A DNA stretch of 5,862 nucleotides from contig JAKQKW010000145.1 of assembly GCA_029560455.1 (NCBI GenBank), forward strand, positions 1 through 5,862. The letters are read 5' to 3'. The position numbers and the translations under genes were made by a program. The notes under the pieces are model-generated. The model was not told the DNA's origin, searched no databases, and worked only from the letters and a program-made list of their open reading frames with translations. Of the stretch, positions 1 through 4,437 are shown piece by piece; within the stretch, counting starts at the first letter, position 1, and every line of letters starts with the position of its first letter. This stretch comes from Candidatus Rifleibacteriota bacterium. Lineage in GTDB: Bacteria > Riflebacteria > Ozemobacteria > Ozemobacterales > Ozemobacteraceae.

Positions 1-31
1 TGGCCTTGAAATGCACTGAATCGAGACCCAT
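1..31 (-). CDS. Possible start of a minus-strand gene (partial, runs off the left edge)
   Basis: Reading the minus strand from position 31 gives ATG and ten codons, MGLDSVHFKA, before the window ends. A purine-rich GGGGGA lies about six bases upstream of the ATG on that strand, at roughly positions 38-43, which is a reasonable ribosome binding site. If real, the gene is divergent from larE and the two share the 32-138 intergenic stretch. Ten codons are too few to name a family. The alternative is non-coding DNA, or the 3' end of a plus-strand gene: one plus frame is open from position 3 to the TGA at 45-47. Confidence 0.3.
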   Translation of the reverse strand, partial: MGLDSVHFKA

Positions 32-104
32 GTGGTTTCCCCCGTGAGAAATTGATTGGTGAGCTGCATGATAACACAAACCCGGCAACTTTCCGCAGCA
101 AATC

Positions 105-113
105 TGATACAAT
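105..113 (+). promoter_or_regulatory. Candidate extended -10 promoter for larE
   Basis: TGATACAAT at 105-113 matches an extended -10 element: TG, one base, then TACAAT, five of six matches to TATAAT. No good -35 hexamer lies 17 bases upstream, which is tolerated for extended -10 promoters. Transcription would begin near 120, giving a leader of about 19 nt before the ATG at 139. This would place the in-frame TTG at 52 upstream of the message. Sequence inspection only. Confidence 0.4.
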
Positions 114-130
114 TGAAGGCAAACCGTTAC

Positions 131-134
131 GGAG
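131..134 (+). promoter_or_regulatory. Shine-Dalgarno site that decides the larE start
   Basis: GGAG at 131-134 sits four bases before ATG 139 and seven before ATG 142, two adjacent in-frame start codons. It favours this start over the longer in-frame TTG at 52, which has no comparable site and would add 29 residues that look unlike the family's N-terminus. Confidence 0.6.
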
Positions 135-138
135 ATCG

Positions 139-957
139 ATGATGTTTGAACTGAAGATCGAAAATATTAGTCGGCAGGCAGAAGAGGCGCTGCAAAGGCT
201 GTGTGCCTTTTTCAGGCAGCAGAAAAGTTTGATGTTTGCCTACTCTGGCGGTATGGACAGCAGCTTTATGGCGTTGATAGCCAGCCGGGTCATACCGGAT
301 TCGTATCGCTGCCTGCTTGTCAGTTCGCCGTTCATGTCGCCCGAAGAAATGCGGATTGCCAGAGACACAGCCGCGCGGTACGGGCTCAGAGTTGTTGAGA
401 TCGAAGCTGACCCGCTGCGGTCGGCCGAAGTGACCTGCAATGATCCGTTGCGCTGTTATCACTGCAAGAAGCTGATTTTTTCCGGGCTGCTCAAAGCGGC
501 GCAACCGGGCGAAATAATCTGCGAAGGCTCGGTTATCGATGACGATGACGATTACCGGCCCGGTAAGCAGGCGATAAAAGAACTGGCAGTCGCAAGCCCG
601 CTGCGGGCATGTGGTTTCAGCAAGGCGATGATTGCAGAAGTATTGCGGGCCATGAATGCCGGTGAAATCGTCAGAGCCGGACAAAGCTGTCTGGCGACGC
701 GCATTGCGACAGGTAGCCCGATTACGTCAGAAAAACTGCGACAGATAGCAGAAGGAGAAGCGATATTGAGAGAGGCAGGCCTGGGTTTCTGCCGTTTGCG
801 CCATCATGGCGATCTCGCCAGAATCGAAACCAGGCCCGAAGACCGGCATCGCGCCATGGACACCCTGGTAAATTTTGCCGACCGCCTGAAAAAGCTCGGA
901 TTCAAACATGTGTGCATCGACATTGCCGGCTACCGCAAAGGCTCGATGAACGCCTGA
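139..957 (+). CDS. larE: ATP-dependent sacrificial sulfur transferase, LarE family
   Basis: This is a PP-loop ATP pyrophosphatase of the LarE type. In characterised members the enzyme adenylates a carboxylate of pyridinium-3,5-biscarboxylate mononucleotide and transfers sulfur to it while building the nickel-pincer cofactor of lactate racemase and related enzymes; it acts in the cytoplasm. The 272-aa protein shows the PP-loop SGGMDS at residues 36-41, an RCYHCKK motif at about 105-111 (LarE usually has RCYFCKK), a DDDYRPG segment at about 136-142 matching the family's GDYRPG, and SCLATR at about 183-188. In SCLATR, Cys184 occupies the place of the sacrificial cysteine (Cys176 in Lactobacillus plantarum LarE). 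The GYRKGSMN end is also typical. Length fits the roughly 270 aa norm. The start at 139 (or 142) is chosen from GGAG at 131; an in-frame TTG at 52 would add 29 atypical residues. Neither larB, larC nor larA is in the window, so the true substrate is open. Whether sulfur comes from Cys184 or from an iron-sulfur cluster cannot be told from sequence alone. Confidence 0.9.
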   Translation: MMFELKIENISRQAEEALQRLCAFFRQQKSLMFAYSGGMDSSFMALIASRVIPDSYRCLLVSSPFMSPEEMRIARDTAARYGLRVVEIEADPLRSAEVTCNDPLRCYHCKKLIFSGLLKAAQPGEIICEGSVIDDDDDYRPGKQAIKELAVASPLRACGFSKAMIAEVLRAMNAGEIVRAGQSCLATRIATGSPITSEKLRQIAEGEAILREAGLGFCRLRHHGDLARIETRPEDRHRAMDTLVNFADRLKKLGFKHVCIDIAGYRKGSMNA

Positions 958-977
958 CCGACGACCGGCGCGGTCAG
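954..977. repeat. Inverted repeat spanning two convergent stop codons
   Basis: CTGACCG at 954-960 is perfectly inverted by CGGTCAG at 971-977, giving a 7-bp stem with a 10-nt loop. The larE TGA (955-957) lies in the left arm and the complement of the opposing gene's TGA (974-976) lies in the right arm. GACCG recurs at 963-967 and could instead pair with 971-975 around a 3-nt loop, so two hairpins compete. There is no T-tract on either side, so this is at best a weak bidirectional terminator. Confidence 0.4.
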
Positions 978-1558
978 CGCAGAAAATGTGTTGAGAAAAC
1001 CAGCAGCAGAAGCAAAATAAAAACCAGCAACCCAAAGCTGATCACCTGTTCGTATGTGCCGGCAACCCGCGTCACCCTGACACCGCGTTTGATCAGTTCT
1101 CTTTCGAGAATATTCAGATCGGCCGCCAGCCAGTTAACACAGTAACTGCGAAATCCTGTGTCGAATTCAAGCGAAGTCAGGTTCTGGCCGCCACCTTTCG
1201 TTTTAAAGAAACGGGTGGTCACAGCTTTAAGATCGCTGAACAGAATCAGTTCTGGCTTGCCGGCATTAAGGCTGCCGGGCAGACTGATACGGTCGGCTTC
1301 GAGTATGATTTCGCCCGGTTCAGGGTAGCGGCGGTTCAAGAGCCACAGACGCAGGGCGACGTAGGCAATAAAGCCCAAAAGTGCGAACCAGCCCTCGCCC
1401 AGAAAGGTATGCTGCAATCTGATCTGCAAAAATACGGCAAGAACGATCACCATGAAACAGACGAGATTGTCGTGGCGGCTCAGCGGCAGGCCGAGCAGTT
1501 TAACCGCAAAAACGTTTCTTACGGGCGGCCTTGGCGTTTCAGCGGCAGGGTTTGTCAT
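974..1558 (-). CDS. Membrane protein with a PH-like cytosolic domain, function unknown
   Basis: The 194-aa product is not one I recognise by name. A short N-terminal tail leads to two hydrophobic helices at about residues 31-48 and 56-74. A soluble segment of about 80 residues (81-162) follows, then a strongly hydrophobic C-terminal helix at about 172-191 ending in a short basic tail. The soluble part opens with predicted beta strands (EIILEADRISLPG, ELILFSDLKAV), continues through TSLEFDTGF, and ends in a helix (LNILERELIKRG). This order of strands then a closing helix, after paired N-terminal TM helices, resembles bacterial PH-domain membrane proteins of the YcxB/YdbT kind; that assignment is inference from pattern. 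The ATG at 1558 is supported by GGAG five bases upstream on the minus strand (1564-1567). The gene converges on larE with 16 bp between and diverges from the small gene at 1728. Reality of the gene is likely; the domain call is tentative. Confidence 0.75.
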   Translation of the reverse strand: MTNPAAETPRPPVRNVFAVKLLGLPLSRHDNLVCFMVIVLAVFLQIRLQHTFLGEGWFALLGFIAYVALRLWLLNRRYPEPGEIILEADRISLPGSLNAGKPELILFSDLKAVTTRFFKTKGGGQNLTSLEFDTGFRSYCVNWLAADLNILERELIKRGVRVTRVAGTYEQVISFGLLVFILLLLLVFSTHFLR

Positions 1559-1578
1559 TTAAGCTCCAACAGCATGTA

Positions 1579-1609
1579 ATCATATTAAACTTCATGTTTT
1601 GCCGTGCAA
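1579..1609 (-). promoter_or_regulatory. Weak candidate promoter for the membrane protein gene
   Basis: On the minus strand TATGAT (1584-1579) matches five of six bases of a -10 element and would start transcription about 14 nt before the ATG at 1558. The only -35-like hexamer is TTGCAC (1609-1604) at a long 19-bp spacing, with three of six consensus bases. That hexamer overlaps the palindrome at 1601-1619, so a protein bound there could block this promoter. Inference only. Confidence 0.25.
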
Positions 1610-1619
1610 CAAGCACGGC
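1601..1619. repeat. Perfect 7-bp palindrome in the divergent intergenic region
   Basis: GCCGTGC (1601-1607) and GCACGGC (1613-1619) are perfect inverted copies separated by AACAA. Neither strand has a T-run after the hairpin, which argues against an intrinsic terminator. Its place between two divergent genes suggests an operator or another regulatory site, but no partner protein is known. Confidence 0.45.
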
Positions 1620-1681
1620 CGCAAACACAACCTGCTCCAGCACTGTATTTAAGCGATGATCGATACTGATTTCGGGTTGAG

Positions 1682-1709
1682 TTGCAAACTGCCGATAAAT
1701 AATTAGAAT
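1682..1709 (+). promoter_or_regulatory. Candidate promoter for the 67-aa gene
   Basis: TTGCAA at 1682-1687 (four of six bases of the -35 consensus) is followed after 16 bp by TAGAAT at 1704-1709 (five of six of the -10). Transcription would begin near 1716, almost on top of the Shine-Dalgarno sequence AGGAG at 1717-1721, so the leader would be very short. An overlapping TTGAGT (1677-1682) with 17-bp spacing has a poorer -10. Confidence 0.4.
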
Positions 1710-1727
1710 TAGCAACAGGAGAAAAAA

Positions 1728-1931
1728 ATGGCACCGGCATTAACCAAGTCCGAAAAAATTCTCGATCAGCTGGCTGACGGCAGCAATTTTTCAGAGCTTG
1801 CCGAGAAGCACGGCTATACGCGCAAAGACTTTCTGACAGCGGCTCTGTTCGGCGTCGCCGAACTGCAGGCAGAATACCTCGAGCTGCTGAAAAAGCACGG
1901 GCGTTTCAAAGAATATACCGGCATAAAATAA
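1728..1931 (+). CDS. Small helix-turn-helix-like protein resembling the C-terminal half of DUF433
   Basis: The gene encodes 67 residues from an ATG with AGGAG six bases upstream (1717-1721). Residues about 8-45 (SEKILDQLADG, FSELAEKHGYTRKDFLTAALFG) match the pattern of the helical half of DUF433 proteins, in which a leucine-rich helix and 'DG/EG' turn precede a short HTH ending in 'T-x-x-D-h-x-x-A'. The usual DUF433 N-terminal strand region with a GTRIPV-like motif is absent, and an amphipathic helix plus a polar tail (residues 46-67) follows instead. DUF433 proteins are often antitoxin-like partners of PIN or Mut7-C type toxins, but no toxin gene adjoins this one. A solitary DNA-binding or protein-binding role is possible. 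The stop codon lies inside the left arm of a strong terminator, so the message is monocistronic. The gene is convincing; the family link is inference from pattern. Confidence 0.75.
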   Translation: MAPALTKSEKILDQLADGSNFSELAEKHGYTRKDFLTAALFGVAELQAEYLELLKKHGRFKEYTGIK

Positions 1932-1964
1932 CCCGGCCAGAATTCGTTTCTGACCGGGTTATTT
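1926..1964. terminator. Strong bidirectional intrinsic terminator
   Basis: AAATAACCCGG (1926-1936) pairs perfectly with CCGGGTTATTT (1954-1964). Inside, after one C/A mismatch, CAGAA (1938-1942) pairs with TTCTG (1948-1952) around a TTCGT loop, making a stem of about 16 pairs. A-rich and T-rich flanks give T-runs on both strands: TTATTT on plus and TTATTTTA on minus. It ends the 67-aa gene, whose TAA (1929-1931) is in the left arm, and from the other side the 28-aa gene. Confidence 0.85.
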
Positions 1965-1973
1965 CAGGCAAAA

Positions 1974-2060
1974 TTATTCGGAAAGATAGCCGTAGACGTA
2001 GCCGGCAAAAGCGCAGATACTGATAATTACCGCCCACCAGATAAAACGGAAAATTGACAT
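1974..2060 (-). CDS. 28-aa single-TM membrane peptide
   Basis: On the minus strand an ATG at 2060 opens a 28-codon frame ending in TAA at 1976-1974. The peptide begins MSIFRFIWWAVIISICAF and ends with a Gly/Tyr-rich tail (AGYVYGYLSE). Residues about 4-22 form one hydrophobic helix with Arg5 near its N-terminal edge, WW at 8-9 and a single Cys16, so it should insert in the inner membrane. GGAGG lies five bases upstream (2070-2066), an excellent ribosome binding site and the strongest argument that it is translated. Downstream the frame is closed by the bidirectional terminator at 1926-1964. A TTGACG (2110-2105) upstream is -35-like, but I see no good -10. Such peptides can be regulators of membrane complexes or type I toxins; nothing here identifies which, and no antisense RNA gene is evident. 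I do not recognise a family. Confidence 0.65.
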   Translation of the reverse strand: MSIFRFIWWAVIISICAFAGYVYGYLSE

Positions 2061-2138
2061 GCTTTCCTCCACTAGGTTTAGTTTCGAATTGATGATAACA
2101 TAGTCGTCAATCTTGAGTCAAAACCAAGGCGCGAAGAC

Positions 2139-2143
2139 AAGGA
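2139..2143 (+). promoter_or_regulatory. Shine-Dalgarno site that decides the TPR gene start
   Basis: AAGGA at 2139-2143 lies eight bases before ATG 2152. It supports this start rather than the in-frame TTG at 2113, which would put 13 polar residues before the signal peptide. I see no convincing promoter between 2061 and 2138. Confidence 0.6.
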
Positions 2144-2151
2144 CCCTGCTC

Positions 2152-3879
2152 ATGAACAACCAGAACTGGCTGAAAACCATATTTTTGTCCGCACTGCTGA
2201 CAGCGGCGGGCAACCCCGGTCTGCTGGCTTTCGACAACACCAACATTCTCGTTGAAGAAGCGGTTAACCACATCTACCAGCAACGCTACAAACAGGCCCA
2301 CCAGACTCTCAAAGAGGCCTATGAGCAGTCGCCGCGCCACCCGGGCGTACATTTCAACCTCGGGCGTCTTTTTGAGCTGACCGGCAATTTTGAAGAAGCC
2401 TTGAAGGAATATCGTCTCGCGGCTTCTCTCGACACTTCGATGGTCGCTGCCCGCCGCGGTATCGCGCGCTGCACCGTCGAGATGAAAAGAGCGCAGGCCA
2501 CGGTCCAGCCCGAAACCATGCCGTTGCCAGCACCGGTCGTGCAGTCAGAAGCGCGGCTGCCGGCCCAGGTTGTAACCCAGCCTTCACAGCAGGTTTATTA
2601 TGAGCCCGAGGTGATGCCGACCGAAAGGCCGATGACCCCGGCCAGGGTCATCACCCAGACTCCGGTGCAGCGGCCGGCCGCGGTGAGAACGCCGGCGATC
2701 AGCAGGGCGCCAGCTCAGGCTCTGCCGGCTTTGCCCCCGATAAATACGCAGCCGGCGCCGGCCTATTCCGGCAGTGACCTGAAACTGCCACCGCTACCGA
2801 CCAGAGTGACTGCACAGGCAGCAAAACCTGCCGGTGAAGCCAGGGCCGAAACTCTGCTTGAAAGCGGCAACAAGGCTGAGGCGGTCAAACTGCTGCAGAG
2901 CATTCTCGAAAAGAACCCCGACAGTCCACGCGCCCATTTCCTGATGGGTAGGGCTTTGAGTCTCGAAGGCGACCTTTTTGCCTCGATCAAGCACCTCGAA
3001 GAGGCAATCAGGGTCGACGACAAGTTTTACGATGCTTACTTTCTGCTTGGCCGCAATTATGCGCGCGTCAACCTGCTCGAAGACGCCCTGCGCAACTACC
3101 AGATCTATTACGGGGTAAAGCCGCAGGCAACCGTTGCCATAGAGATTGCCCGCATCTACGAAACGATGGGCAGGCCTGAGCAGGCGAAAGACTACTACAG
3201 CCGCGCCAACGCCATGAACCCGGGCAACCCCAACCTGCAGATGCGCATGACCGAGGCGGCGGGCAACCTCGCCAACGATCTGTATCTGCGTGGCAATCAT
3301 GCCTTTACCATGAACAACTTCGACGAAGCGGCCAACCTCTTCAGTCAGGCTCTCGAAACCGGCAACCTGCAGGAAGGTTCACGCCGTGATGCGGTACGAA
3401 AGCTCGAAGTCGCCCGGTTCAAGATAAGAGAAACTGAAGAACTGGCCCGCCCGGCCCGCGAGGGGCTGGCTCAGATCAGAAAGAATTATGCAATCAGCGA
3501 TCTGAAGTTTTATCAGCTCACCGATGTCAGCTTCAGAACCAGTTTTACCGGCCCGATCACCGTTGAATGGCGTGGTTATATCGCCAGAAAAATCAGCCGT
3601 CACGGCCGCGACTTTCTGCTGATGATCAAAGAACTCAGCCGCGACGAGCTCGATGCGATGAACCGTGACCGCAACGATTTCCGTCTCAATAAGCATTATA
3701 ACAATCAGCCGTTGTTTCTGCTGTCGACCCGCAAGAACGGGTTTCCGTCGTTCATCCGTGAGGGAAAAATCATCACTTTCAACGGCACGACCGAATGGAA
3801 AGATTATGAAATCATCAATGAACTGGGCCAGGCCGTGAAGCTGCCGGCCCTCGAGTTCGTTTCCGCCACCCCGGACTAA
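2152..3879 (+). CDS. Exported TPR-repeat protein with a proline-rich linker and an unknown C-terminal domain
   Basis: The 575-aa protein starts with a Sec signal peptide: Lys8 followed by a hydrophobic stretch at 10-25, with a plausible cut after LLA at 26. A first TPR pair covers about residues 30-112 (for example NLGRLFELTGNFEEALKEY). A low-complexity linker of about 115 residues (113-228), rich in Pro, Ala, Gln, Thr and Val, leads to a second TPR array at about 230-420 with recognisable units (ESGNKAEAVKLLQ; HFLMGRALSLEGDLFASIKHL; YFLLGRNYARVNLLEDAL; EIARIYETMGRPEQAKDYY; NHAFTMNNFDEAANLF). The last 130 residues (about 445-575) are a separate, strand-rich domain with aromatic and charged residues that I do not recognise. 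TPR arrays bind protein partners, so an envelope scaffold or assembly role is likely, in the periplasm or an equivalent extracytoplasmic compartment. It is the first gene of an apparent three-gene operon, 6 bp before the next gene. The start at 2152 is set by AAGGA at 2139. Exported TPR architecture is clear; the specific role is unknown. Confidence 0.85.
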   Translation: MNNQNWLKTIFLSALLTAAGNPGLLAFDNTNILVEEAVNHIYQQRYKQAHQTLKEAYEQSPRHPGVHFNLGRLFELTGNFEEALKEYRLAASLDTSMVAARRGIARCTVEMKRAQATVQPETMPLPAPVVQSEARLPAQVVTQPSQQVYYEPEVMPTERPMTPARVITQTPVQRPAAVRTPAISRAPAQALPALPPINTQPAPAYSGSDLKLPPLPTRVTAQAAKPAGEARAETLLESGNKAEAVKLLQSILEKNPDSPRAHFLMGRALSLEGDLFASIKHLEEAIRVDDKFYDAYFLLGRNYARVNLLEDALRNYQIYYGVKPQATVAIEIARIYETMGRPEQAKDYYSRANAMNPGNPNLQMRMTEAAGNLANDLYLRGNHAFTMNNFDEAANLFSQALETGNLQEGSRRDAVRKLEVARFKIRETEELARPAREGLAQIRKNYAISDLKFYQLTDVSFRTSFTGPITVEWRGYIARKISRHGRDFLLMIKELSRDELDAMNRDRNDFRLNKHYNNQPLFLLSTRKNGFPSFIREGKIITFNGTTEWKDYEIINELGQAVKLPALEFVSATPD

Positions 3880-3885
3880 AATCAT

Positions 3886-4437
3886 ATGCCAATGTCGGTA
3901 AACCCCGGGCTGGCGGTTCTATTGCTGCTTCTGGCATGTTTTGCCCCGCAGCCGGCTCTGGCGCAGAAACTTGTCAGTCAGGCAGCCCACCTGAGAAATT
4001 TTCCCGAGTGTTTTGCGGTTGGCGTAGCAACCGATACGACCGAAGCCGAAAAGATCATCGCCGATCCGCCCTGTTTCAGGCTGTGCTGGATAACCAACAC
4101 GCAGAGCTATTTTCGCATGCTTTTCTTTCCTGACAACTTTTATCGCGAATTGCGCAGCTGCTATTTTTCTCAGACTTCAATCAGAGGCGCGGTGCAGATG
4201 TACAATGCCGAGCACACTGTTCCATTGCGGCGCATCAGCGACCGCATGGTCAGTAACCCTGATTCACCGTTGATGCCGGATTATCTCAAACATCCGTTTC
4301 CGCGCCCGACCGAGCGCTGCCGTTATGAAAGTGCCGGCGACCTGCTGCATGGAACACTTGTCATCTACTGTCAGTTCCATGGCGCACCGATTAAAGGCCC
4401 GCCACAAAGCCAGGCAAAAGAAAAGAACGGGCCGTGA
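3886..4437 (+). CDS. Sec-exported protein with a pseudopilin-like Cys-rich globular domain
   Basis: The 183-aa product has a classical signal peptide (residues 1-26, hydrophobic 9-20, ALA then Gln27). It shows no prepilin peptidase site (no Gly-Phe/Met-Thr-x-x-Glu motif). A lipobox-like LLAC ending at Cys18 makes lipid attachment a less likely alternative. The mature part has six cysteines: 42, 63, 67, 92, 145 and 162. From Cys92 on, the pattern C-x6-I-x2-A-x3-YN, then P, then DYLKHPFP, then C-x-Y, then YC-x2-HG follows the globular C-terminal domain found in many GspG/ComGC-like major pseudopilins (C-x-NQ-x-x-I-x-x-A-x-x-x-YN ... YL ... CP-x-G-x-Y ... C-S-x-HG). The first segment (27-90, with CFRLCW at 63-68) is unfamiliar. 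The start codon has no clear Shine-Dalgarno and follows the TPR stop by 6 bp, so translation is probably coupled; a second in-frame ATG lies at 3892. The gene overlaps the next by 4 bp. Export is confident; the pseudopilin-domain link is pattern-based, and its job here is unknown. Confidence 0.75.
   Translation: MPMSVNPGLAVLLLLLACFAPQPALAQKLVSQAAHLRNFPECFAVGVATDTTEAEKIIADPPCFRLCWITNTQSYFRMLFFPDNFYRELRSCYFSQTSIRGAVQMYNAEHTVPLRRISDRMVSNPDSPLMPDYLKHPFPRPTERCRYESAGDLLHGTLVIYCQFHGAPIKGPPQSQAKEKNGP

Noticed and set aside
52..138. 29-codon in-frame extension of larE starting at TTG 52
   Set aside because: No Shine-Dalgarno before 52, atypical residues for the family, a candidate promoter inside the stretch, and GGAG directly before the ATGs at 139/142.
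2071..2120. Promoter for the TPR operon or for the 28-aa gene in the divergent gap
   Set aside because: Isolated hexamers such as TTGACG on minus (2110-2105) and GATAAC on plus (2094-2099) have no properly spaced partner, so no site can be supported.
2113..2151. TTG 2113 as start of the TPR gene
   Set aside because: It would put 13 polar residues ahead of a good signal peptide; AAGGA correctly precedes ATG 2152.
2794..3300. Long minus-strand open frame opposite the TPR gene
   Set aside because: It lies wholly within the TPR coding sequence, has no ribosome binding site worth noting and no recognisable motif; typical shadow of a biased codon pattern. The same applies to the frames at 127-684 and 3379-3885 on minus.
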